NCBI GenBank assembly: GCA_942492835.1
Contig: OW818645.1
Span: forward strand, 744,001 to 808,000
Direction: 5' to 3'
DNA: 64,000 nucleotides
Source of the DNA: GWB2-37-7 sp942492835
Lineage (GTDB): Bacteria > Bacillota > Clostridia > Lutisporales > Lutisporaceae
The translations under genes and the position numbers were made by a program. Each line of letters starts with the position of its first letter. The stretch's first letter is position 1. The notes below the pieces were generated by a model. The model was not told the origin of the DNA and ran no database searches. It saw only the letters and a list, made by a program, of their open reading frames with translations. Positions 22,901 through 30,874 of the stretch are shown here, in pieces.

Positions 22901-24481
22901 TATTATCTCATCAATTGTTAAACCAGCAACTTCAAACAACTTCTGCTTTATTTCTCCCGAATAAGTAATAAACCTATAGATGTCGTCAGTATTGTTCAAA
23001 TTTAAAGAAGCTTGAACAAATATAATTACACGTTCCGCGCTATCTTTCATATTAAGGCCATTACAAACAATAGACTGCCCATATCCTCTATTTTCAACTT
23101 GATTGTTAATTATATTTTCTATACTAATACAGGCATATTTCTTTCCATTTGCGACAATCAATTCTTTTTCTCTACCGACAATGACCAGACTCTTCTCAGC
23201 CATAAATCCGATGTCGCCTGTATAAAGCCACTTTCCATTATATATGATTTTACTAGTAGCCTCTTCATCTTTATAATAACCTGAAGTCACACTGGCACCA
23301 CTTACATAGACATGACCTAAATATCCATCTGGTAATGTATTATAATTATCATCCATGATGCTTATAGTAGTAGAATCAAGTGCTGTTCCCATTTCAAGAA
23401 ATGAGTTTTCTATATCGCTTTCCTCAGCGACCATGTAGTCCACTTTTTCTCCTAACACTAGCTTGTTCCCGGCAACTTTATAGGCACATGCCAACTTACC
23501 CTGTCTATTTGCACACACCATTATAGTGGCTTCTGTTAACCCGTATAGAGGTAAGAGTGTTTCTCTGGAAAAACCTAATTTTTTCACCAAATTCGTAAAA
23601 CCAGTGCACAATGGATAATTTACCTGTTCCCCTCCGATAAACATACTCTTTATACACGATAAATCCCAATCAGGAGACATATTGGTTTGCTTATAAATAT
23701 TAATAAAATGCTTAAGTGCAAACGGTAGCGTTCCTGTTATAGTAGCACGATGTTGATTGACTTTATCCATCCATAATAATGGGGTCTTCATATAAATATT
23801 TGTTGGTATTAAGTATTGGCTGGCGCCCAGTACAATTGGTAATATATGGAATATAACTAAGCCATAGCAATGTGTCAATGGCGACCATGAAAGAAATTTA
23901 TCGTCTGACTCCATTTCATAATGTTTGATAAAGCTTTCAACATTTGCTGCTATATTCGATTTTCTAATAATAACCCCACGCGGTTCACCAGTTGTGCCTG
24001 AGGAAAATAGAATATATACAATATCATCAGGGTCTGAAACCAATTCAATGTCTTCTATCTTATCAGCATGCTTAATATCATCATTTACTGACAAAAGATT
24101 AACTGCTTTTTTACCTAAATTAAAATCTTGATCTGGCGTATCATACAGCATATATGGATTGTCAAGCTTAGCAAATGCATGCTTTGTAAGCTTATCGCTA
24201 TACTCATTGCTACTCGCATCCAGTGGGACTGCAATAAAGTTACCTATAACACAAGCCCAAAACGCATATATGTAAAACTCAGAACTTTCACACCTTATGA
24301 CAACTTTTGTGCCTTTGCAAGCTCCCCTGCTTTTTAATATGGTGCAAACAAAAGAACTCTTTTCCCATAACTCTCGATATGAAATGTATTTTTCATCATG
24401 CGAAGAAGTTATCAATGTAATCCCTTTGTCCTGCTTTGTGAGCTGTTTCAACGCTACCAATAAATCATCTGTTTCTCTCAT
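16928..24481 (-). CDS. Fatty acyl-AMP ligase / polyketide synthase (FAAL-ACP-KS-AT-DH-KR-ACP)
   Basis: 2,517 residues from the ATG at 24481, chosen because GGAGG lies 7 nt upstream; an ATG 39 nt earlier lacks this. Domains: adenylating ligase (SSGTTGEPRG near 160), ACP1 (Ser616, in GIISINI where GxDSL is usual), KS (Cys851 in DTACSSS), AT (GHSIGE near 1311; HAFH near 1412, malonyl type), DH (His1617; Asp1791 in DSIFQ; the Gly of HxxxGxxxxP is Asn), structural KR half plus KR (GGTGAVG near 2141; Tyr in YAAAN near 2282) and ACP2 (GADSLM, Ser2448). No enoyl reductase was found. Expected role: activate a fatty acid, load ACP1, add one malonyl unit and leave an alpha,beta-unsaturated chain for the KS-AT protein. 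Similar starter logic is known from MycA of mycosubtilin. Confidence 0.95.
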   Translation of the reverse strand: MRETDDLLVALKQLTKQDKGITLITSSHDEKYISYRELWEKSSFVCTILKSRGACKGTKVVIRCESSEFYIYAFWACVIGNFIAVPLDASSNEYSDKLTKHAFAKLDNPYMLYDTPDQDFNLGKKAVNLLSVNDDIKHADKIEDIELVSDPDDIVYILFSSGTTGEPRGVIIRKSNIAANVESFIKHYEMESDDKFLSWSPLTHCYGLVIFHILPIVLGASQYLIPTNIYMKTPLLWMDKVNQHRATITGTLPFALKHFINIYKQTNMSPDWDLSCIKSMFIGGEQVNYPLCTGFTNLVKKLGFSRETLLPLYGLTEATIMVCANRQGKLACAYKVAGNKLVLGEKVDYMVAEESDIENSFLEMGTALDSTTISIMDDNYNTLPDGYLGHVYVSGASVTSGYYKDEEATSKIIYNGKWLYTGDIGFMAEKSLVIVGREKELIVANGKKYACISIENIINNQVENRGYGQSIVCNGLNMKDSAERVIIFVQASLNLNNTDDIYRFITYSGEIKQKLFEVAGLTIDEIIPIESFPKTFSGKLFRRGLTNSFNTGLYSQIIDKLHEQQMNNKNDNKVTEVEDALSRTEIIKEIVKSVEALFQIKITDYNLPFTDYGIISINIPPFVEKLNAVFGTALSISVLFSFTNVNMLTDHIYKLMNKNKKNEVREEMSNEKVPNGDRIAIIGTSCRFPAGANSNEQFWDVLMSGKDGIVDIPESRWDLHKYYDEDENAPGKMYCRKGGFLDQPIDEFDAGLFNISPMEASFLDPQQRLLLELTWEAFENAGLDISKYSGSNTGVYLGISSDEYALSGIYSGDLTKVGAYSLTGGCMSAICGRVSYLFGFEGPCLGVDTACSSSLTALHLACNAIKAGEAEMAVVSGVNLILSPVISVAFSKLRAISPDGHSKAFDASANGYARAEGGGVLLLKKLSEAVRDNDNILGVICATGINQDGKSNGLTAPNGAAQAKLMRSTLAASNLTAQDIDYLEMHGTGTKLGDPIEVSAVAEVYCENRSKENPLRIGSVKTNIGHLEPVSGIASIIKVLLALKNKTIPANLHFNTPNPYIDWDNIPIKVVSEPSKWEKQNDIRRAGINGFGFGGSNAHVIIEEYKATEENKKESTEKTENNIGLDYILKITAKNEKSLREYIFKYIKRIEQCEDADFADLIYSADRGRSDFNYRLAITGVSREEILDRLKGFLIGANPSGVFCSHGEKNIYQKDRKFIFMFTGQGSQYVNMGKMLFESSKAFKEAMTLCDRLFKPYILESVINLLYGDKAKSEIIERTVFAQPLIFSIDYALYKMWESYGIVPEVVMGHSIGEYAAAVAAGIVSLEDAVKLVSLRGRLMDIAPGEGAMGTIFANEATVKSLIEKYSADVSIATINAKESYVISGERAAVDKILANAEEQGIRIKKLKVSHAFHSKMMEPIMEDFKSYASEVSFSAPKLRYASALYAEEIGKNQILDADYWTRHIREKVDFYHTVKNIDATEEYVFLEVGANRILSALCKLIFDEDKFIASTLNMKRNDAQQVSETLALLYASGAHIQWENLEFKGQKSWKRISVPNYPYDKNKFWLELDYDNRENMTSSMSVHSLLGERIESPFMENTVVFQRKFTADEPYFMSEHIIFNMPISPAAAHVSFVLSAVKELKNPASCTIKSIEFRAPLVVNSDEERLVQVCLQEKEDGRLKFTIVSRDDNSPETQWLTHAVGEVLINADYTLSQKQTDFTEFETWKLNPIPPEEGTYALMRSSGFYLGDGFRRIMKTAHEINNEGEYVSQIIPLANIPDLEKYILYPGTIDSIFQTGTLLEVTRRQEKDKLVVDSVIEETMIPYFLEEFTYNYKAMSQLQAYTSIRSTDKNFIHADIEAFNEKGELVVRIKDLMARITNRDSLLQGIQNNFNQFYYHPIWVETDENYDLTQGSKPMRYVVISDESSTAECLSKRLSEYGIESDSVLNGDETYLKKNDHVYQINQSSEDSWSRLLNDIIAANEGSQIKIIYCSGMNREYQIEQGKLSGINTENLKGLLYLVQAVERLGVNDNIRIKVLTKNAQQVGEEQGGNLSQAPLWGFAKVLGLEFPKIFEGIVDIDEQSLKEGNLVAELVTKNADEVCLHDGKRYVGRIIKHSKRAKRTDRSRKSLTVMEDATYLITGGTGAVGMVFVDCLVNMGAKNLLLLCRRQPSEKVNLRINEFRNKGIQIKVVYADVCDGEGLETALTQAIHELPAIRGVIHAAGAISDKFIVDQTWENFETVLNPKVSGLVNLYNLLNKDELDFLIMMSSITSLLGNLGQSNYAAANYFLNRFAAEMTSQGIPVYAMCWGPWQSGGMASERAEVERNMNTMGLKAFPNEVGGQIIEQFFNQPFGDLMVADIDWKTMGNNTNENSQRALLADILAEYSVQKKSDDEDTSILDTLQSMEKRDEKKAFLLDILQKVCGKIMGFSRSDLLDVNIALREQGADSLMMFSMRSTVNKQLNTDIDVSTFFNYPTLVELTNYLIDQVLYAEIEEALDDQPDESASDVLSELEKLLD

Positions 24482-24628
24482 TACTATACCTCCAAAATAG
24501 TTTAATAAATTTTTCATCAAGAATCAGGAAATACCTTTTAGCTTTCTATGCCAAAAAGCAGAACAGAATTAATCATCATTTATCCAAAACAACTTAAAAG
24601 CACACAATAATCAAATGTTACGTCTGAA

Positions 24629-25315
24629 TCAACGAACTTCTTCAATACTGTCTATGGTGCCATCCTTCATTCGATAAATAACTGTGCCATATTTTGCTGA
24701 TTCTTCTGAATGAGTAACTTGAATAATAGTTTTATGCATTTCAACATTAATTTTTTTAAACAGAGTCATAATTTCCATACCGTTTCTTGAATCTAAATTT
24801 CCAATTGGCTCATCTAGATACAGAATATCTGGTTCATATACCAGCGCCCGCGCTATGGCAACCCGCTGTTTTTGTCCTCCTGATAGTTCCATTGGGGTAA
24901 ATTTACGTTTATCCTCCAACCCAATATAATGGAGCAATTCCTCTAATTTATTCTTATGATTCTTGATTTTCTTTCCATCCAGCATCAGTGGCAACATAAT
25001 ATTGTCCTCCACGGATAAATTAGATACTAGATTGTAAAACTGAAAAACAAATCCAATCTTTGTTCGACGCAGTTTACTGAATTCTTTTTCGCTGATTTTT
25101 TCAATACTTTGTCCGGCCACAATTATTTCACCTGAAGTCATTTTATCCAAGCCGCCTAAAAGATACAACAGAGTGGATTTTCCAACTCCAGATGGTCCCA
25201 TAATAGACACAAATTCTCCTGTACGAATATCGAAACTAATATTATTTAATATAACGTTTTCTTCATTTCCTATAAAATATGATTTACGCAAATTTTTTAC
25301 ACTTATAACATTCAT
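24629..25315 (-). CDS. ABC transporter ATP-binding protein (MacB/LolD type)
   Basis: 228 residues with Walker A GPSGVGKST, signature LSGGQKQRVAIARAL and Walker B ILYLDEPIGNLD. These are hallmarks of the LolD/MacB/FtsE group, which pair with FtsX-like permeases. AGGAG lies 8 nt before the ATG. It follows its partner permease by 11 bp and precedes the FAAL-PKS gene by about 150 bp, within the synthetase operon. Probable role: drive export of, or self-resistance to, the lipopeptide. The substrate is inferred from position only. Confidence 0.93.
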   Translation of the reverse strand: MNVISVKNLRKSYFIGNEENVILNNISFDIRTGEFVSIMGPSGVGKSTLLYLLGGLDKMTSGEIIVAGQSIEKISEKEFSKLRRTKIGFVFQFYNLVSNLSVEDNIMLPLMLDGKKIKNHKNKLEELLHYIGLEDKRKFTPMELSGGQKQRVAIARALVYEPDILYLDEPIGNLDSRNGMEIMTLFKKINVEMHKTIIQVTHSEESAKYGTVIYRMKDGTIDSIEEVR

Positions 25316-25326
25316 CTTTTATACTC

Positions 25327-27837
25327 CTATTCATATCTTAATTCATCAATTGTAGAGATTTTTCTGCTTTTAATTAATACAGGTATTGATGTCAGTAATA
25401 CACTGACAAAAGTAATGGCTACTGTTAACAAAACATTTTCCGGATTTAAGGTAACCTTGACAGCCAAACCTGCCCAATCCATAAATTTTGTTACAACCAT
25501 TGCAATTATGTAACTGTATGGAACAATTAAAAGAGTAGCCCCTAAAACTGTGATAACAGATTCTGTAATTAGCATAATATTTCTACTAGCGCTACTCATA
25601 CCAATCGATGATAGCAACGCTAATTCTTTTTTTCTTTGAATCAAACCAACCAACATATTATTGATAATTCCGAAAACAGCTATAATAATAATAAGTCGAG
25701 AAAAAATAATTAAAGTTTGACACAAGGTTGCCATAGTTTCTATTTTTGTACTTACTTCCTCTGACTTAGTTGTACAGGTAGCTCCATAATCGAAAATAGC
25801 AGTATTGATTCTAACTTTAGCAATATCAGTATCTGCTGTGACAGAAATAGTTATAAAACTGGCCTCATTCACTTCAAAAACTTCCGTCATTATTTCGCTT
25901 TTAATAATTGCAAAAGCCCCTGAATCATACATTTTTCCATCAATTTGCCCTGCTATGGTAAACTGGTGTTCAATATTGTTGATTTCTAATATAATTTTAT
26001 CTCCAACTTTTTTGTCCAATTTTTCTATTATTCTATCGGAAAGAATTATTTCTTCTTCGTATGCCTCTACAAAAGCATCATACATTTCTTTGTTTTCAAC
26101 AGAATCCAATTCTAGATAGGCCAAATAATTCCTATATGCTTCTGGGTCAACACCATGAATAGCTGTTTTGATATTGTCTATTGAACCTGTCACTTTATAA
26201 TATGGATTTATACTGTCCTCTTCCACAATGTACAGCGAACGAAGTTCATCTACAATTAGATCTGTTGTGCTTTCTTCGTTTGAATCTTCTAAAATATTCG
26301 AGATTGAAATGTCATAATCTAACTCTTGATAAGCAGCTTCCAAAGAATTTATAAGCGATTCAGATACTCCACTTATAATTATACTTGATATCATTGCTAC
26401 AATTATTAATGTAACATTGGATAGTAAAACTCTAGAAGTCCTTAAATTGTTAAATGCTAAAAATATAACACCTGATTTATTTTTAATTACTTTGCAAATC
26501 AGATTTGTTACAAGATCAACAAACTTTGTTGATGCCAGCACAATCCCCAATATCGCGAAAAAGGATAACACTGGGCTCATTGAAACCGTCCATTTGCTGC
26601 TTATAAAAGCACCTGCAAATGAAATGATAATCATAATAGCCCCCAGCACAAATTTAGACCAACCTATTTTAACTGGAACATAAAAACTATTTAGAATTAC
26701 TTCTTTAATAGGTAGCTTATTAATATTTCTTACAGGAAGCACAGCAGACAGAAAGGATAAAATAACTGCAAAAATAATACCCATTACTAGATAAATTGTA
26801 TTTATTGAAAATTTTTCAATAATCCCGTATTCCGCAAGAGGAGATGTGATTCTATTAATAATCATTAATACCACCATGCCCAAAGCATCACCAATTACTC
26901 CGCCGCATAGTCCATAAAAAATACTTTCAAAATAAAGCAGGCTCTTTATCCTTCCTCTTGTAGCCCCCTGACTAAGAAAGGTACCTATAGTGGATAATCT
27001 TTCATTCAAAATAAGTGTGAAAGCACCGTTAATGATAACAAAGCACATAATAATAACAATACCCAGCATCGCATACATCGAGATTAAAAACGATGAATAC
27101 TCTTCGTTAATTGCTTCATCGTCATATAAAGACTCCGCTTTAAAGCCGCTATCTTCGTTAGCCTCTGTAAATGCATCAATACTTTCGGAAATTGTATCCT
27201 CTTCTGGTTTTGCAAACAACACATTATATTTTCCATCTGCTTCAAAATAATCTGCTAAGTACTCATAGGAAACAATAATTGAAAACTGGGAGCTTTGATC
27301 CATATAATAGAGTCCTGTGTTTGCACATATTCCCACTACCTTAAACATTACCTTATTTCCATTAACCGACACAGTGAGTCTGTCATCAATATGTATATCA
27401 TACTCATCGCTTGTCCGTTTTGAAATAATACAAGTTTCGTCCTTCAGCTTATCAACATTACCTTCTAAAATATAATCATTATAGTTGTCTGATATTTGAT
27501 TTTTCTCTTTACCACGTAAGTTAACATATACCATTTCTGTGTCATCGTTATCATGAGACATAATGCCAGTGTAGTAAATTTCACCACTACAGTCATCTAC
27601 CCCAATCATATCAACGTCATTAGAATTATAGAATGTATTTTCCGTTGAAGTAATTACAATTCCCATGCCTTCATTCCCAATAGTATATGCACTGGAATGA
27701 GAACCTAATATCACTTCAACTACACCCACACTTGATACCAACAACATAGTACTAATAGCGATAGAAAAGACTAGTAAAAATAGTCTACTTTTCTTTTCTG
27801 TCATATTTTTAAATAAATATCTAAAAAATATTCTCAT
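25327..27837 (-). CDS. FtsX/MacB-family ABC transporter permease
   Basis: 836 residues. An N-terminal transmembrane segment is followed by a large extracellular region, then two sets of membrane helices separated by a second extracellular region: the duplicated FtsX layout of large Gram-positive antimicrobial-peptide ABC permeases. Stretches such as YAMLGIVIIMCFVIING and the C-terminal LLTVAITFVSVLLTSIPVL are clear membrane helices. It is followed by the ATPase gene. Probable role is lipopeptide efflux or immunity (inference from context). No BceRS-type two-component pair is next to it. Confidence 0.9.
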   Translation of the reverse strand: MRIFFRYLFKNMTEKKSRLFLLVFSIAISTMLLVSSVGVVEVILGSHSSAYTIGNEGMGIVITSTENTFYNSNDVDMIGVDDCSGEIYYTGIMSHDNDDTEMVYVNLRGKEKNQISDNYNDYILEGNVDKLKDETCIISKRTSDEYDIHIDDRLTVSVNGNKVMFKVVGICANTGLYYMDQSSQFSIIVSYEYLADYFEADGKYNVLFAKPEEDTISESIDAFTEANEDSGFKAESLYDDEAINEEYSSFLISMYAMLGIVIIMCFVIINGAFTLILNERLSTIGTFLSQGATRGRIKSLLYFESIFYGLCGGVIGDALGMVVLMIINRITSPLAEYGIIEKFSINTIYLVMGIIFAVILSFLSAVLPVRNINKLPIKEVILNSFYVPVKIGWSKFVLGAIMIIISFAGAFISSKWTVSMSPVLSFFAILGIVLASTKFVDLVTNLICKVIKNKSGVIFLAFNNLRTSRVLLSNVTLIIVAMISSIIISGVSESLINSLEAAYQELDYDISISNILEDSNEESTTDLIVDELRSLYIVEEDSINPYYKVTGSIDNIKTAIHGVDPEAYRNYLAYLELDSVENKEMYDAFVEAYEEEIILSDRIIEKLDKKVGDKIILEINNIEHQFTIAGQIDGKMYDSGAFAIIKSEIMTEVFEVNEASFITISVTADTDIAKVRINTAIFDYGATCTTKSEEVSTKIETMATLCQTLIIFSRLIIIIAVFGIINNMLVGLIQRKKELALLSSIGMSSASRNIMLITESVITVLGATLLIVPYSYIIAMVVTKFMDWAGLAVKVTLNPENVLLTVAITFVSVLLTSIPVLIKSRKISTIDELRYE

Positions 27838-27926
27838 ACTTTTTTAACCTAACACAAGAAGAACTATCCTATCTTATGTGATCCTTTTCATATTATTTAT
27901 ATAGTCACTTACCGTTAAATAAACGC

Positions 27927-28907
27927 CTAAATCAGCAATAGTCTATCCATTTCATTGAGTACTTCGTCTACATCGCAAATAATGGAGTAATTTGAATAAT
28001 TGAAAATTGCAGCATTTTCATCGGTATTGATTGCAATGATTATATCAGAATTTGTTATGCCCACCATATGTTGACTAGCACCTGATACCCCAAAACCAAC
28101 ATATATTTTAGGCGATATACTTTTTCCTGACTGCCCAACCTGGCACTCTTTTTCAACCATGCCTTCTTCAACCACTGCTCTGGTCCCAGCTACGCCTGCA
28201 CCACAGCGTTCCGCTAAGTTAAATATTTTATCCCGAGTTACTCGATATCTAACACCGCGGCCAATACAGAACACCACTTCATATTTGCTAATATCCACTT
28301 CCGGTGGCTCCCTAGATTGTAAGAACTCGACAACTTCTAAAAAATTACTCTTAATTATATTTGGGACATAATCAAATTTCTCCACTCCATATCTCTGCAC
28401 ACCTTTATATGAATACTTGATAAAAACATCCTTTTTTACTGTACACAGTCTGATATCGCAATCTTTGCATCTAATCTCCGCAACCACCGAATCACTAATA
28501 GCTGCCCTGTAAAAGGAAAAATCACCATCGTAATTCAACTCAATATCAATACAGTCTGCAGTTAAGCCAACTTCAAAACGTGTGGACAATATCGCCGCCA
28601 TTGCCTTACCAAATATAGACGCAGGAAACAAAACAAGTCCAGGACAACGCTCCTTCATGATCGACGTCACTATATCAGTCCATCCTTGAATATCTTGCAC
28701 TGCATTGTACTGGCACATTATCACATTGTTTGCACCGTATCGTCTCAGCATTTGAAACCTTGGTTCGTCATATTCACCAATGCATATCACTGTGACTTCC
28801 CAACCACAATCATCAGCTAATGACCGTGCTTTTGTAATAATCTGTAGCATAAACTCACTGTCATATTCTGCTGTATCACATACAACTTCTATCTCGTTAC
28901 GGCTCAC
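27927..28907 (-). CDS. etfA: Electron transfer flavoprotein, alpha subunit
   Basis: 326 residues, GTG start with AGGTGA upstream. The C-terminal FAD-binding region is clear: GQSGKSISPKIYVGFGVSGA followed by SQHMVGI and IIIAINTDENAAIF. EtfA and EtfB form a heterodimer that carries electrons to or from acyl-CoA dehydrogenases. Here both lie directly after an acyl-CoA dehydrogenase gene inside a biosynthetic operon, so this pair probably serves that enzyme rather than general beta-oxidation. It starts 9 bp after the etfB stop. Confidence 0.93.
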   Translation of the reverse strand: MSRNEIEVVCDTAEYDSEFMLQIITKARSLADDCGWEVTVICIGEYDEPRFQMLRRYGANNVIMCQYNAVQDIQGWTDIVTSIMKERCPGLVLFPASIFGKAMAAILSTRFEVGLTADCIDIELNYDGDFSFYRAAISDSVVAEIRCKDCDIRLCTVKKDVFIKYSYKGVQRYGVEKFDYVPNIIKSNFLEVVEFLQSREPPEVDISKYEVVFCIGRGVRYRVTRDKIFNLAERCGAGVAGTRAVVEEGMVEKECQVGQSGKSISPKIYVGFGVSGASQHMVGITNSDIIIAINTDENAAIFNYSNYSIICDVDEVLNEMDRLLLI

Positions 28908-28916
28908 ATCTTCACC

Positions 28917-29699
28917 TCATTTTGTTATCTGTTTATCAACATTCTTTTTTCCACATACCATACCCAAAATAAACAATGCCTTATCCGCAGTATTACCTTT
29001 GATTACGTTTTTTTCTCTAGGTGCAAAACCAGATTTTATGCTATACACTTTAGTTTTAGAACCTTTGATACCACACTTGTTAGTATCCACATCAATATCT
29101 TCAGCGTTCCAGACTGTTACCCCTTTTAGTTTTGCCCGTTTCAATGCTAGTAAACTAATCTCTGGGTACGTAAGTGAAAAATCGCGAAATGCCACCACAA
29201 CTGGCAAACATACCTCTATTCGAGTCAAGTTTCTCTCGTCGTCCATGTCCATCAGAACTTTTCCATCCTCTGCACTAATAAATCTCTCTGCTTTGCATAC
29301 ACAGTAATATCCCAAACGTTCACTAATGCCATAGACAACCTGTCCTGTTTCCCCATCCACTGATTTTTCCCCACAAACCACCATGTCCACATCACTAACT
29401 TTTGCTATTGCCTTGGCCAGCACAAACGAGGTTGCAACCGTATCTGAACCACTAAAAGCGGTATCATTAAGAAGTATAACCTCATCAACACCCATTGCTA
29501 GAGCTTTAATTAGTGGGATTTTGGCGTCTAATGGTCCCATGCAGATACAAATAATAGTACAGTCAATACACTTTTTCAGTTCAAGACAATTTTTTAGTGC
29601 ACATAAATCATATGGATTAATAACAAAAGTATCATTCCGCAATTCATTTGGAAAAACAAACTCTGATTTTGCTGGTTTAATGCAAACAACTATCCTCAT
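28917..29699 (-). CDS. etfB: Electron transfer flavoprotein, beta subunit
   Basis: 260 residues. I start at the ATG at 29699, which begins MRIVVCIKP like other EtfB proteins and has AAAGGA just upstream; an in-frame start 30 nt earlier would add an unlikely leader. Conserved features include the AMP-binding area (VCGEKSVDGETGQV) and the later VAFRDFSLTYPEI segment. It pairs with the downstream EtfA and follows the acyl-CoA dehydrogenase gene by 43 bp. Confidence 0.93.
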   Translation of the reverse strand: MRIVVCIKPAKSEFVFPNELRNDTFVINPYDLCALKNCLELKKCIDCTIICICMGPLDAKIPLIKALAMGVDEVILLNDTAFSGSDTVATSFVLAKAIAKVSDVDMVVCGEKSVDGETGQVVYGISERLGYYCVCKAERFISAEDGKVLMDMDDERNLTRIEVCLPVVVAFRDFSLTYPEISLLALKRAKLKGVTVWNAEDIDVDTNKCGIKGSKTKVYSIKSGFAPREKNVIKGNTADKALFILGMVCGKKNVDKQITK

Positions 29700-29742
29700 A
29701 TGACATCCTTTCTTCGAGCAGAATTCCACCGCATTATATTAT

Positions 29743-30867
29743 TTATGCAAATTTGTAAATAGTATTCTTTTGAATCTCATTAGTTCCAGAATAAATACTA
29801 CAGGCTATTGCATCTCTCAATTCCCGCTCCAACTTGTATTCTTTTGTATAACCATATGCACCGAATATCTGGATGGCATCCCTGCAAGTTTTAATGTAGT
29901 TTTCACTAACGAACAGCTTAAATATAGATACTTCCATAAAGGCGCTACGTCGGTTATCTTTGAGCCAAGCAATTTTATACATCATGAGCCTAGCCATTTC
30001 AATACTCGCTTGCATATCCGCAATCTTATGGGATACCGCTTGGAAATCTCCAATAGGTCTATTGAATTGCTTACGTTCCCGTGAGTAATCAACACATCTC
30101 TCCATAACTCGCTGCATAGCTCCTATGTGCGGTACAAATTCATAACAGCGTTCCCATTCAATCGCTCCAGTCAGTATGCCTGTGCCACAATGCAACTGAC
30201 CGAGAATGTTTTCTTTTGGCACTTGAACCTGGTCCAATATCAATTCACAGGTGGGGCATGAATTTAATCCCATTTTTTCGATATCACGTCCCACACTCAC
30301 CCCGGGAAAATCCTTTTCCACTACAAATGCTGTTATTTTTTTATCCGTTTCATTTTTAGTAACAGCAAATACAATGAAAATATCTGCAATGGGTCCGTTA
30401 GAAATGAACATTTTTGATCCGTTAAGTACATAATCATCGCCGTCGCTCACAGCTTTCATACTCATGTTGAATGCATCAGAACCAGATTCGACCTCTGTAA
30501 TGGCAATTGCTCCAATCTTCCTGCCCGCTACCATTTGAGGTAGATACTTGCTCTTCAGTGATTCAGAACCATATAAATAAATTAAATTTTGTGACACCCA
30601 AATATGGTTGTTGATTACAAATACCAAACCGTTATTACTGCACGCATAACCTAACGCCTCAAACGCTGTTGCAGCAGTTTGATAGCTTTCATTTAAGCCA
30701 CCGTATTTTTCACTTACTGTTATCCCCAATAAACCAAAATCAGAAACCTTTCTCCATAACTCTGGTGAAAACTTTTCCATATATTCATCGTCATTTAAAT
30801 GTTCCTTAGCAAAATCAATAATTTCCTGTCTATATTCCTTTTGTTCCTTGCTCAATGAAAAATCCAT
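29743..30867 (-). CDS. Acyl-CoA (acyl-ACP) dehydrogenase family protein
   Basis: 374 residues, full length for the family. FAD and substrate signatures are present: IAITEVESGSDAFN, FISNGP, RKQFNRPIGDFQAVSHKIAD and the C-terminal IYSGTNEIQ. In many family members the catalytic Glu lies in the YEGT motif; here that position is Ser (YSGT). A Glu in IEWERC aligns with the catalytic position used by isovaleryl-CoA and long-chain dehydrogenases. The gene sits between fkbH-like and etfBA genes. FkbI-type relatives oxidise carrier-bound glyceryl units to hydroxy- or methoxymalonyl-ACP; an alternative role is desaturating an acyl-ACP. Confidence 0.9.
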   Translation of the reverse strand: MDFSLSKEQKEYRQEIIDFAKEHLNDDEYMEKFSPELWRKVSDFGLLGITVSEKYGGLNESYQTAATAFEALGYACSNNGLVFVINNHIWVSQNLIYLYGSESLKSKYLPQMVAGRKIGAIAITEVESGSDAFNMSMKAVSDGDDYVLNGSKMFISNGPIADIFIVFAVTKNETDKKITAFVVEKDFPGVSVGRDIEKMGLNSCPTCELILDQVQVPKENILGQLHCGTGILTGAIEWERCYEFVPHIGAMQRVMERCVDYSRERKQFNRPIGDFQAVSHKIADMQASIEMARLMMYKIAWLKDNRRSAFMEVSIFKLFVSENYIKTCRDAIQIFGAYGYTKEYKLERELRDAIACSIYSGTNEIQKNTIYKFA

Positions 30868-30874
30868 TATCTAC

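Noticed and set aside
27927..30867. A butyrate/crotonase-type bcd-etfBA fermentation operon
   Set aside because: No crotonase, thiolase or hydroxybutyryl-CoA dehydrogenase genes are adjacent, the YEGT Glu is missing, and the genes are flanked by FkbH/ACP and exporter genes.
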